Made by a program: the position numbers and the translations under genes. 16,270 nt of DNA. Source: CAXGUU01 sp964012875 (GTDB lineage Bacteria; Pseudomonadota; Gammaproteobacteria; Ga0077536). Position 1 is the first letter of the stretch. Each line of letters starts with the position of its first letter. Below are positions 1-6,511 of this stretch, piece after piece. The stretch spans positions 1-16,270 of the forward strand of contig CAXGUU010000041.1 of the NCBI GenBank assembly GCA_964012875.1, given 5' to 3'. Below the pieces are notes generated by a model. The model searched no databases. It was not told where the DNA came from and was given only the letters and a program-made list of their open reading frames with translations.

Positions 1-1
1 C

Positions 2-337
2 TTATCCGGCGAGGCCGGTGCCGTGACAATCGAAAAGCCCGACGGCGAGTCTGATCGGGCGACCAGCGCGGAAGAATTGATGTTACGGCACCTGGGTTGG
101 TCGATTCCGGTTAGCGGCGTCCGCTACTGGGTGCGTGGACTGCCCGCGCCGAACAGCGAAATCGCGCACCAGACCAAAGATGAACTGGGACGTCTGACCG
201 ATTTCGCCCAGGATGGCTGGCGCATCAGCATTCTCGACCACAGAAAACTCGGAGATTTGACCTTGCCACGTAAGCTGTTCCTGGTGCACTCGACCCTCAA
301 AGTTCGGCTCGTTATCAAAAACTGGGAGCGCTACTGA
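2..337 (+). CDS. lolB: Outer-membrane lipoprotein receptor LolB, C-terminal part (5' end outside window)
   Basis: LolB is the outer-membrane-anchored acceptor that takes lipoproteins from periplasmic LolA and inserts them in the outer membrane. Only the C-terminal roughly 111 residues are here. The frame is open from base 2, so the GTG at 23 is internal and not the start. The conserved stretch LGWSIPVSGVRYWVRGLPAP, followed by a DGW segment and a basic C-terminus ending NWERY, matches the end of the LolB fold. The signal peptide and lipobox cysteine would lie upstream of the window. The gene ends in TGA directly abutting the ATG of ispE with no intervening base, which suggests translational coupling. 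The lolB-ispE pairing is standard in gammaproteobacteria and supports the call. Confidence 0.88.
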   Translation, partial: LSGEAGAVTIEKPDGESDRATSAEELMLRHLGWSIPVSGVRYWVRGLPAPNSEIAHQTKDELGRLTDFAQDGWRISILDHRKLGDLTLPRKLFLVHSTLKVRLVIKNWERY

Positions 338-1180
338 ATGGCCTGGTCAACTAACTGGCCGGCACCGGCAAAGCTCAATTTGTTCCTGCACGTGACCGGG
401 CGTCGCAACGATGGCTATCATTTGCTGCAAACGGTATTCCAGTTTATCGACCTCAGCGACAGCCTTGATTTCGAGCCGACCGCTGATCGCGGCATCGAGC
501 TAGTGACACCAATACCCGGTATCGAACCTGAAGCCGACCTCGTGACCCGCGCCGCGCGCGGCCTGCAGGCTGCTACCGGGACGAACCAGGGCGCCCGCAT
601 CCGCATTCAAAAGCACCTGCCGATAGGCGGTGGACTCGGTGGCGGCAGCTCCGATGCGGCGACCGTCCTGGTAGCCCTGAACCAACTCTGGGAGACCGGG
701 CTGACGCCATCCGAGCTGGCCCAAATCGGTCTCGCACTGGGCGCCGACGTGCCAATTTTTGTCCATGGCTGCACGGCCTGGGCCGAGGGCGTTGGCGAGC
801 AGTTGCAGCCGTTCGACGCCGCGGTCACGCCGGCGGTGATCATCAATCCAAATGTGCAGGTAAATACGGGTCGGGTCTTTTCAGACAGCCATTTGACACG
901 CAATACCCCGACAATCAAAATGCACGCCTTTTCGCTAGGCCGCAGCCGTAATGACTGTGAGCCGGTAACCCGGCGTCTCTACCCTGAAGTGGGCGAAGCG
1001 CTGGATTGGCTGGGGCAGTTTGCGACGGCGCGAATGAGCGGGACCGGGGCGAGTGTTTTCGCGTGTGTGGAGGAGCCGGAAGAGGCCGCGTCAATCGTGG
1101 CCCGAGTGCCATCAAAATGGCGTGCCGATGCGGTCAGGCGGCGCAACCGGTCGCCGCTGCTTGATCGCCTGACGCAGTAA
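338..1180 (+). CDS. ispE: 4-diphosphocytidyl-2-C-methyl-D-erythritol kinase
   Basis: IspE is the cytosolic GHMP-family kinase that phosphorylates the 2-hydroxyl of CDP-methylerythritol in the MEP pathway for isoprenoid precursors. The 280-residue protein has the expected length. Seen in order: the N-terminal PAPAKLNLFLHV substrate motif with Lys12, the DGYHLLQT segment, the glycine-rich ATP loop LPIGGGLGGGSSDAA (about 91-105), GADVPIFVHG with the probable catalytic Asp137, and the C-terminal MSGTGASVFA loop. The ATG follows the lolB stop immediately, so initiation is probably coupled to lolB translation. No key residue is missing. A tRNA gene follows 41 nt after the stop. Confidence 0.96.
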   Translation: MAWSTNWPAPAKLNLFLHVTGRRNDGYHLLQTVFQFIDLSDSLDFEPTADRGIELVTPIPGIEPEADLVTRAARGLQAATGTNQGARIRIQKHLPIGGGLGGGSSDAATVLVALNQLWETGLTPSELAQIGLALGADVPIFVHGCTAWAEGVGEQLQPFDAAVTPAVIINPNVQVNTGRVFSDSHLTRNTPTIKMHAFSLGRSRNDCEPVTRRLYPEVGEALDWLGQFATARMSGTGASVFACVEEPEEAASIVARVPSKWRADAVRRRNRSPLLDRLTQ

Positions 1181-1221
1181 CTATCAATCGTCCGGTGCTT
1201 CGGTCCTCGGAAATTAATTAT

Positions 1222-1296
1222 TGGGGTGTCGCCAAGTGGTAAGGCACGGGGTTTTGATCCCCGCATTCCCAGGTTCGAATCCTGGCACCCCAGCCA
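1222..1296 (+). tRNA. tRNA-Gln (anticodon UUG)
   Basis: A complete cloverleaf can be drawn by eye. The acceptor arm TGGGGTG (1222-1228) pairs with CACCCCA (1286-1292), with discriminator G1293 and an encoded CCA at 1294-1296. The D stem is GCC/GGC (1231-1233/1243-1245). The anticodon stem CGGGG/CCCCG encloses the loop TTTTGAT, with anticodon TTG at 1254-1256. The T arm is CCAGG-TTCGAAT-CCTGG (1269-1285). The sequence closely resembles other gammaproteobacterial tRNA-Gln genes. It sits between ispE and prs, a conserved location, and may be transcribed together with ispE because no convincing separate promoter was seen. Confidence 0.97.
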
Positions 1297-1379
1297 AATA
1301 TTTGCCTTGATAAAAACGGCGCTAAAACAGGTCCAACCTCCGTCCTTTCAATTTGCATAAGGCCAAGTCAGGAAATCCA

Positions 1380-2339
1380 ATGGCGATCCCAGAAGATTCT
1401 ATGATGCTATTCACTGGCAACGCCCATCGTGCCCTCGCACGTGCGGTAGCCAGTCATTTGCAATTGCCGCTGGGCAAGGCCACGGTGGGGCGTTTCAGCG
1501 ACGGCGAAATCATGGTCGAAATCGCCGAGAACGTGCGCGGCCGCAATGCCATCGTCATTCAGCCGACCTGTGCACCGACCAACGACAACTTCATGGAGCT
1601 GTTGGTGTTGATAGACGCCTTAAGGCGCGCTTCCGCGCTGACGATTTCGGCCGTCATTCCTTACCTCGGCTATGCCCGCCAGGATCGGCGACCGCGCTCG
1701 GCTCGCGTGCCGGTCACCGCCAAGGTCGTTGCCAACATGATCACCGGTGTCGGCACAGACCGGGTACTCACCGTCGACCTCCACGCCGAGCAGATTCAGG
1801 GGTTTTTCGATATCCCAATGGATAACGTCTACGCGTCGCCGGTTCTGCTGGGCGATATCTGGAAGCATGAGTACGAAGATCTCATGGTGGTGTCGCCGGA
1901 TGTCGGTGGTGTTGTCAGGGCGCGTGCCATTGCGCGCCGGCTCGACAATGCTGATCTGGCAATTATCGACAAACGCCGGCCACGCGCGAATGAGTCACAA
2001 GTGATGAATATCATAGGCGATGTTGATGGCCGCACCTGTGTGATGGTCGACGACATGGTCGATACCGCGGGCACGCTTTGCCGCGCGGCCGAAGCGCTGA
2101 AAGATCACGGCGCCCGCAAGGTCGTGGCCTACTGCACGCACCCGGTACTCTCCGGTAATGCGATCGACAATTTGAACGGCTCGACGCTCGATGAACTCGT
2201 CGTCACCGACACAATTCCGCTGTCCGAAGAGGCGGTCGCCAGCGGCAAGGTCAGGCAACTGTCGGTCGCCGGCCTGCTGGGCGAGAGCATCAGCCGCATC
2301 AGCAGCGGACAGTCTCTAAGTTCCATGTTTGTCGACTAG
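1380..2339 (+). CDS. prs: Ribose-phosphate pyrophosphokinase (PRPP synthetase)
   Basis: Prs transfers pyrophosphate from ATP to ribose 5-phosphate, giving PRPP for purine, pyrimidine, histidine, tryptophan and NAD synthesis. The 319-residue product has the class I family's length. Seen in order: MMLFTGNAH, the GRFSDGE loop, ENVRG, QPTCAPTNDN, the catalytic flexible loop YARQDRRPRSARVPVTAK, the DLHAEQIQGFF segment, VVSPDVGGVVRARA, DKRRPRAN and the ribose-phosphate loop MVDDMVDTAGTL. The ATG at 1380 was chosen because AGGAAA at 1370-1375 lies at proper spacing. An in-frame TTG at 1353 gives an unneeded N-terminal extension without a ribosome-binding site. A second in-frame ATG at 1401 would give a length closer to E. 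coli Prs and cannot be excluded. Confidence 0.96.
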   Translation: MAIPEDSMMLFTGNAHRALARAVASHLQLPLGKATVGRFSDGEIMVEIAENVRGRNAIVIQPTCAPTNDNFMELLVLIDALRRASALTISAVIPYLGYARQDRRPRSARVPVTAKVVANMITGVGTDRVLTVDLHAEQIQGFFDIPMDNVYASPVLLGDIWKHEYEDLMVVSPDVGGVVRARAIARRLDNADLAIIDKRRPRANESQVMNIIGDVDGRTCVMVDDMVDTAGTLCRAAEALKDHGARKVVAYCTHPVLSGNAIDNLNGSTLDELVVTDTIPLSEEAVASGKVRQLSVAGLLGESISRISSGQSLSSMFVD

Positions 2340-2465
2340 AAGGACGACTGCGTAACGAATTCAACTGACGGCGTGACGCCGTTATTGACAACAACACCGC
2401 CGCAGACCTGGTCGCGGGACGCGGATGGTGAATTTCACTTAACTGACAACCAGGAGATTCGGACA

Positions 2466-3140
2466 ATGAATGAATTCGAAATTGATGCCGAGATCCGTAA
2501 CGACCGAGGTAAGGGTGCGAGCCGCCGCCTGCGTCGAAACGGAAAGATACCGGCAATCGTTTATGGCGCTCGTAAAGATCCCGTAGCAATACAGCTCGGA
2601 CACAACGAGCTCCTGCTGCAGGCTGAGCACGAGGCTTTCTATTCTCATATCCTAGACCTGAAGGTCGATGGTCAGGCGGAAAAAGTCGTGATCAAGGATA
2701 TGCAGCGTCACCCGTTCAAGCCGTTCATCATGCATATGGACTTTCAGCGTGTGGATGAATCGGAAGCACTGACTATCCGTGTGCCGATTCACTTCATTAA
2801 TGAAGAGGCCTGCGTTGGCGTGAAACAGAGTGGTGGCGTGATTTCCCACTTGTTAACTGATTTGGAAATCACCTGTCTGCCCAAAGATCTGCCTGAATAT
2901 ATCGAGGTCGACGTGGCGAATGTCGACGTCGGTGATTCTTTGCACCTGGCCGATGTCGTGATGCCGGAGGGTGTTCAGATCACCTCGCTGATGCAGGGCG
3001 GTGACGCTGGCCTTGCCATCATGCAGGTTGTGGTGCCGCGCGCCGCGGCTGCTGACGACGAAGTTGAGGCGGATGAAACGCCCGGGGAAGGCGAAGAGGC
3101 GGCCGGCGACGACCAGGCGCCGGCAGAAGACGGCGAGTAG
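2466..3140 (+). CDS. rplY: Large ribosomal subunit protein bL25, long CTC-type
   Basis: bL25 binds 5S rRNA in the large ribosomal subunit. The 224-residue product is the long two-domain (CTC/TL5) form: an N-terminal 5S-binding L25 domain (about 1-95, with RGKGASRRLRRNGKIPAIVYG and HPFKPFIMHMDFQRV) and a C-terminal TL5 domain (about 100-195, with VGVKQSGGVI and LPEYIEVDV). A strongly acidic low-complexity tail rich in Glu, Asp and Ala follows. The start is ATG 2466, preceded by AGGAG (2452-2456) at good spacing; an upstream in-frame extension to 2373 has no family support. The 126-nt gap after prs contains a small hairpin (2368-2382). pth begins 33 nt downstream, the usual neighbour. Confidence 0.95.
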   Translation: MNEFEIDAEIRNDRGKGASRRLRRNGKIPAIVYGARKDPVAIQLGHNELLLQAEHEAFYSHILDLKVDGQAEKVVIKDMQRHPFKPFIMHMDFQRVDESEALTIRVPIHFINEEACVGVKQSGGVISHLLTDLEITCLPKDLPEYIEVDVANVDVGDSLHLADVVMPEGVQITSLMQGGDAGLAIMQVVVPRAAAADDEVEADETPGEGEEAAGDDQAPAEDGE

Positions 3141-3173
3141 CGGCCGCGGCCAGGCGACGTCGGCGACGTCGAA

Positions 3174-3776
3174 ATGGCGAGCGATTCAGCGCAACCGATC
3201 GAGCTGGTGGTCGGCCTCGGCAATCCCGGTGCCGGCCACGCTGATGACAGGCACAACGTCGGTTACTGGTTTGTCGAAGCACTGGCAAGCGAGCTCAATC
3301 TGCAATGGCGCGATGAATCGCGCTACAAGGGCGAGTTCGCGCGTGCTCAATCGGGTATAAGGTTTCTCAAACCATCGACCTTCATGAACCTAAGCGGTGA
3401 GAGTGTTGCCGCCTGCGCGAATTATTTTCGTATTCCTGTCGCGGGCATTCTCATCGTCCATGACGAGCTCGACCTCGAGCCGGGCGTCGTGCGTCTGAAG
3501 CGCGGCGGTGGCAATGGAGGTCATAATGGGCTGCGCAGTATCGACAGTCATCTCGGCGACAAAAACTACATCCGCGCGCGCATCGGAATCGGCCACCCTG
3601 GTTCCGCCAAAGACGTCAGTGCATTCGTTCTGAGCAAGCCCAGAACAGAAGAACGTGATGCAATCAACAAGGCCATGGGCGAGTTGACCGCCGTTTTTGA
3701 AACCTTGAGTTTGGGCCAGGTTGATCGGGCCATGAATGCACTCAATCGGCGGGCAAAAAAGTCCGGAGGAGCATAA
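3174..3776 (+). CDS. pth: Peptidyl-tRNA hydrolase
   Basis: Pth cleaves the ester bond of peptidyl-tRNAs that drop off ribosomes, recycling tRNA in the cytosol. At 200 residues it has normal length. The catalytic set known from E. coli is visible: Asn17 in GLGNPG, the general-base His27 in RHNVGYWF, Asn72 in FMNLSG, Asp97 in VHDELDL, and Asn118 in GGGNGGHNGLRS. The ATG at 3174 is the only sensible start, though no strong Shine-Dalgarno precedes it; the preceding bases are a duplicated 9-mer GGCGACGTC (3153-3170). The 3' end carries the ribosome-binding site for ychF, so the two are probably translated from one transcript. Confidence 0.96.
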   Translation: MASDSAQPIELVVGLGNPGAGHADDRHNVGYWFVEALASELNLQWRDESRYKGEFARAQSGIRFLKPSTFMNLSGESVAACANYFRIPVAGILIVHDELDLEPGVVRLKRGGGNGGHNGLRSIDSHLGDKNYIRARIGIGHPGSAKDVSAFVLSKPRTEERDAINKAMGELTAVFETLSLGQVDRAMNALNRRAKKSGGA

Positions 3777-3780
3777 CCAG

Positions 3781-4872
3781 ATGGGATTTAAATGCGGCAT
3801 CGTCGGTTTGCCAAATGTCGGCAAATCGTCTTTGTTCAATGCTTTGACCAGTGCTGAGATCGCGGCAGAAAACTACCCGTTCTGTACCATCGAGCCAAAT
3901 GTCGGCATTGTGCCCGTGCCCGATCCGAGACTCGATGAAATAGCGTCCATCGTGGAGCCCGCGAAAATCGTCCCTTCGACGATGGAGTTCGTCGACATCG
4001 CGGGATTGGTCGAGGGCGCCTCGAAAGGCGAAGGTCTCGGCAATCAGTTTTTGTCGCACATTCGAGAAACCCAGGCCATTGCGCACGTCGTGAGGTGTTT
4101 TGAGGATGACAACGTCACCCACGTTTCAGGTCGCGTTGATCCGTTGTCAGATATCGAAGTGATCGAGACCGAGCTTGCGCTCGCAGATCTTGATACCTGT
4201 ACTCGCGGTTTGGAGCGTGCGGAAAAGCAGGGTAAGTCCGGTGACAAATCGCAACGGCAACGCGCCGATTCTTTTCGCTTGTTACTCGACGCGCTCGAGC
4301 AGGATGAACCGGTGCGATCAATCGACCTTGATGAACCGACCCAGGCTCTGGTCAAAGAGATCGCGCTGCTGACAGCTAAACCTGTGCTGTTCATTGCCAA
4401 TGTCGGCGAATCCGAACTCGCTGGTAACGGCTACTCCGCCCGCGTTTCAGAGTACGCCCACAAGCACCGCTCGGAATCGGTCATACTGAGTGCTGCCATC
4501 GAAGCTGAGCTTATTGCGCTGAGTAGTGCAGAGCGCGCTGAATTTCTGGCCGACCTCGGCTTGTCCGAGGCTGGCCTCGATCGCGTGATCCGGGCCGGGT
4601 ACCGCCTGCTCGGCTTACAAAGCTTTTTTACCGCCGGACCCAAGGAATGCCGCGCATGGACAGTGCGCCGCGGCGCCGCGGCGCCAGCGGCCGCGGGGGT
4701 GATCCACACCGATTTCGAGCGCGGCTTTATCCGGGCCGAAGTCACGAGCTACGAGGATTTCATCGCCTGCGGCGGTGAGTCGAAAGCGCGGGAACAAGGT
4801 AAGCTTCGCGTAGAGGGGAAGGATTATGTAGTCGGAGACGGTGACATCATGCACTTCAGGTTCAACGTCTGA
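3781..4872 (+). CDS. ychF: Ribosome-binding ATPase YchF/OLA1
   Basis: YchF is a TRAFAC-class P-loop ATPase that binds ribosomes and influences translation and stress responses. The 363-residue product matches E. coli YchF in length. The P-loop GLPNVGKSS is at residues 8-16, the switch region has PFCTIEPN, and the Walker B/G3 motif is DIAGLV. The fourth nucleotide motif reads NVGESE rather than NKxD, as expected for a family that prefers ATP over GTP. The C-terminal TGS-like domain ends GDIMHFRFNV. The start is ATG 3781: GGAGGA (3765-3770), inside the end of pth, gives good spacing, whereas the longer frame starting at 3736 overlaps pth needlessly. The gene converges with the 6S RNA gene just 16 nt beyond its stop. 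Confidence 0.96.
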   Translation: MGFKCGIVGLPNVGKSSLFNALTSAEIAAENYPFCTIEPNVGIVPVPDPRLDEIASIVEPAKIVPSTMEFVDIAGLVEGASKGEGLGNQFLSHIRETQAIAHVVRCFEDDNVTHVSGRVDPLSDIEVIETELALADLDTCTRGLERAEKQGKSGDKSQRQRADSFRLLLDALEQDEPVRSIDLDEPTQALVKEIALLTAKPVLFIANVGESELAGNGYSARVSEYAHKHRSESVILSAAIEAELIALSSAERAEFLADLGLSEAGLDRVIRAGYRLLGLQSFFTAGPKECRAWTVRRGAAAPAAAGVIHTDFERGFIRAEVTSYEDFIACGGESKAREQGKLRVEGKDYVVGDGDIMHFRFNV

Positions 4873-4888
4873 AGGCCGAGCGGGGAAT

Positions 4889-5077
4889 TGGTGTTCTCCA
4901 CGATGCCGTCGCCGACCGTAATCTTGAACCAGGGATTCAAGAGTGGAACTTCTCAGGGCGAATCAGGCTTCCCGAACGAGCGGACATGCGCAACATCGCT
5001 GATTGATCGGTTCCTAAAGTTATGCTTTAAGGCTCAAAGATTGTCGGGTCAGTGGGCGAACAAAGTAGAGAACACCT
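4889..5077 (-). ncRNA. ssrS: 6S RNA
   Basis: 6S RNA mimics an open promoter and sequesters sigma-70 RNA polymerase in stationary phase. On the minus strand a terminal helix closes the gene: GGTGTTCTC (5076-5068) pairs perfectly with GAGAACACC (4898-4890), about 187 nt end to end; E. coli 6S is about 184 nt. Inside are hallmarks of the gammaproteobacterial RNA: TTTGAGCCTTAAAGC on the 5' arm, GGGAAGCC on the 3' arm, the small hairpin CTTGAATCCCTGGTTCAAG, and the segment ATTACGGTCGGCGACGGCAT, all resembling E. coli ssrS in order and position. Location directly downstream of zapA is the classical context. The usual downstream fau gene is absent; ychF converges instead. The exact 5' and 3' ends are inferred from the helix. 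Confidence 0.9.
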
Positions 5078-5084
5078 GAGCTAC

Positions 5085-5113
5085 ATCGTACCCCGGGAGC
5101 GAGACTTTAGGAA
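5085..5113 (-). promoter_or_regulatory. Candidate sigma-70 promoter of ssrS
   Basis: On the minus strand TACGAT (5090-5085) lies 7 nt upstream of A5077, the base just outside the predicted 6S terminal helix. TTCCTA (5113-5108) sits 17 nt further up as a weak -35. Spacing to the RNA 5' end is right, but the -35 matches consensus at only about three of six positions, so the call rests mainly on the -10 and its position. Confidence 0.35.
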
Positions 5114-5176
5114 CGCTTTGAACAGTGGCGGCGCAGCAGCCTCTCGCCGCACTCCGGCGCTGGTTTGCACCGGTAA

Positions 5177-5190
5177 CACCGCATGCGGTG
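5177..5190. repeat. 14-bp perfect palindrome between zapA and ssrS
   Basis: CACCGCATGCGGTG reads identically on both strands. It lies 14 nt beyond the zapA stop and about 90 nt upstream of the candidate ssrS promoter. No T-run follows it on the minus strand, so it is not a convincing intrinsic terminator. It could be an mRNA 3' end structure or a protein-binding site. Confidence 0.5.
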
Positions 5191-5203
5191 AACGGCCCTT
5201 GGA

Positions 5204-5536
5204 TCAGTGTTTGGCTGAAGTCGTCAGTTCGAACGCCGCGTCCTGGGTCAAGGCCTCGGCGATTTTCGATTGCATGCGGGCAATACCTTCACCGATATCC
5301 GAAGCCATGGATTCATTGCTACGACGGAATTCGAGGTATTCATGGGCGATATTGAGCGCCGCCATAACCGCGATGCGTTCGGCTCCGATCACATTGCCAT
5401 TGTCTCGCTGCTCGGCCATCTTGTTGTTCAGGAACTGGACTGAGGTGAACAGGGCTTCGCGTTCGTTTTCTTTGCAGCCGACCACGTACTCCTTGTCAAA
5501 GATGGTGACGGTAATTGGTTTGACCTCGTCACTCAC
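5204..5536 (-). CDS. zapA: Cell division protein ZapA
   Basis: ZapA is a cytosolic Z-ring-associated protein that cross-links FtsZ filaments at midcell. The 110-residue product begins with the family's beta-rich head, VTIFDKEYVVGCKENEREAL, then the signature VIGAERIAVMAALNIAHEYLE, and ends in a helical, coiled-coil-prone tail. The start is GTG at 5536, which overlaps the TGA of the upstream coiled-coil gene (GTGA arrangement). GGAG at 5548-5545 gives an 8-nt spacing, so the two are probably translationally coupled. 6S RNA follows 126 nt downstream on the same strand, as in other gammaproteobacteria, supporting orthology. Confidence 0.94.
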   Translation of the reverse strand: MSDEVKPITVTIFDKEYVVGCKENEREALFTSVQFLNNKMAEQRDNGNVIGAERIAVMAALNIAHEYLEFRRSNESMASDIGEGIARMQSKIAEALTQDAAFELTTSAKH

Positions 5537-5757
5537 GAGCGCGTCTCCATTGCCTTCAGGCGCGCAATCATCGCCTCAACGCGGCTTCTGGCCTGCTCCG
5601 TCTTTTCGATTAAGGTTGCGCGCTCGGTCGTCAGCGTGGCTTGCTGGTTGCGCAAGGCCTCATTCTCGCTGGCGAGGCTTTCAACGGTTTTGATCAACTC
5701 GTCCACCCGCGACTCAAGTGTGGCGAGTTCAAGTTGGTCTTTGTTGCCTGCGTTCAT
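5533..5757 (-). CDS. Small coiled-coil protein upstream of zapA (TIGR02449-like, ZapB-like)
   Basis: A 74-residue protein that is almost entirely a predicted coiled coil: leucine/isoleucine heptads run through LESRVDELIKTVESLASENE and continue with ALRNQQATL and a basic C-terminus ending ARLKAMETRS. There is no signal peptide or membrane segment. Size, charge pattern and position immediately before zapA fit the family of small hypothetical proteins (TIGR02449) found there in many gammaproteobacteria, which resemble ZapB; a role in the Z-ring is inference. The ATG at 5757 was chosen because a promoter-like element lies just upstream (5826-5797) and the longer reading frame to 5913 would overlap it. 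No clear Shine-Dalgarno is visible. The stop overlaps the GTG of zapA. Confidence 0.75.
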   Translation of the reverse strand: MNAGNKDQLELATLESRVDELIKTVESLASENEALRNQQATLTTERATLIEKTEQARSRVEAMIARLKAMETRS

Positions 5758-5796
5758 GTCGAGCTGCGGCGCAAAGCCGGTTTGGATGAGCGGCTC

Positions 5797-5826
5797 AATA
5801 TAGAGTGCGAAGCTTATAACGGTCAA
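5797..5826 (-). promoter_or_regulatory. Candidate sigma-70 promoter for the coiled-coil gene-zapA unit
   Basis: On the minus strand TTGACC (5826-5821) is followed after 18 nt by TATATT (5802-5797). This predicts a start near 5790 and a leader of about 33 nt before the ATG at 5757. Both hexamers are close to consensus, making this the best promoter match seen in the window. Confidence 0.55.
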
Positions 5827-5881
5827 CTGCGCTGGGGGCGCAGAATCGCGCCAAACGTCACTTTTTAAGCCAGCGCTCGCA

Positions 5882-5890
5882 TGGGATAAT
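5882..5890 (+). promoter_or_regulatory. Candidate extended -10 promoter of ygfB-pepP-ubiH-ubiI
   Basis: TGGGATAAT contains a TGN extension directly before GATAAT (5885-5890), about 40 nt upstream of the ygfB start. A T-rich TTTTTA (5862-5867) occupies the -35 position with a 17-nt spacer but is a weak match. It is divergent from the zapA-side promoter. Confidence 0.35.
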
Positions 5891-5930
5891 TCGTCATACG
5901 CAATTTGTGGCAACTACGCAGGACAATTGA

Positions 5931-6485
5931 TTGGAGAGCGCACTCTACGAGCGGCTCGATGACACCCTCGCCGGGCTCCGTGCTGATATCAGCGCCGCTG
6001 AGTGCCATGGCATGCTGTGCGGCATGCTGAGTGGCCCCGGTCAGTTCAATCGGGACCTCTGGCTGCACCACATGAGCGGTCAGGACGATATCGAAGCGTA
6101 CCAGTCCGAAGCGGCGACTTTGGTCTTCGCCGACCTTGAATCCCAAACAGTCAAGGGCATGGAGTCAGAAACATTCGAATTTTCGTTGCTGCTGCCTGAC
6201 GATGACAGTGACCTTACACTCCGGGTCGAAGCCTTGAGTGCCTGGTGCCGCGGGTTCTTATCCGGACTGGGCGCGAGCGGCTTGAACGATCTCGGAAGCC
6301 TCGGTGTCGATGCGCGCGAATTTGTCACCGATCTGGAAAGATTTCGCGCGCTGACTCTGGGCGATGACGATTCCGGCGATGAGCAGGCGTTTGTGGAACT
6401 GACCGAGTTCGCGCGCATGGGTGCCCTCATCGTCTATGCCGAGCGCAATAGCGGACAGGAACCCGGGGAGTCTACCCTCCACTAG
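5931..6485 (+). CDS. ygfB: YgfB family protein (UPF0149)
   Basis: A 184-residue acidic protein of the YgfB/YecA-like UPF0149 family; E. coli YgfB has about 192 residues. Visible family features are AAECHGMLCGML near residue 22, a central acidic stretch LLLPDDDSDLTLR, the LSAWCRGFLSGLG segment (about 103-115), a C-terminal helix with VELTEFARMGALIVYAE, and the terminal TLH that E. coli YgfB also has. The molecular function is not settled for most species. The start is TTG at 5931: AGGA (5920-5923) lies 7 nt upstream and an in-frame TGA (5928-5930) directly precedes it, so no longer form is possible and no ATG occurs early. It leads the pepP-ubiH-ubiI cluster, the usual context. Confidence 0.88.
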   Translation: MESALYERLDDTLAGLRADISAAECHGMLCGMLSGPGQFNRDLWLHHMSGQDDIEAYQSEAATLVFADLESQTVKGMESETFEFSLLLPDDDSDLTLRVEALSAWCRGFLSGLGASGLNDLGSLGVDAREFVTDLERFRALTLGDDDSGDEQAFVELTEFARMGALIVYAERNSGQEPGESTLH

Positions 6486-6511
6486 CCGAGCAGCAGGCTT
6501 TCGTATTACTT

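Noticed and set aside
1297..1379. A separate promoter for prs after the tRNA
   Set aside because: TTGCCT with TAAAAC has a 15-nt spacer and weak hexamers; the evidence is too thin to call.
2368..2382. ACGGCG-TGA-CGCCGT hairpin after prs as a terminator
   Set aside because: The stem is only 6 bp and is followed by TATTG rather than a T-run; a terminator is not supported, although a minor attenuating structure is possible.
2385..2390. A perfect TTGACA -35 hexamer between prs and rplY
   Set aside because: No acceptable -10 is found at 16-19 nt downstream (CTGGTC region), so it is not called as a promoter.
3153..3170. Tandem duplication of GGCGACGTC before pth
   Set aside because: Only two copies of a 9-mer in GC-rich DNA; probably a chance or slippage product without evident role.
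5052..5693. A 213-codon plus-strand open frame running from the 6S gene across zapA
   Set aside because: It overlaps the well-supported ssrS and zapA on the other strand, is Ser/Arg-rich without recognisable motifs, and has no ribosome-binding site.
5758..5913. N-terminal extension of the coiled-coil gene to 5913
   Set aside because: The added residues show no coiled coil or family resemblance, and the interval holds the best promoter match in the window.
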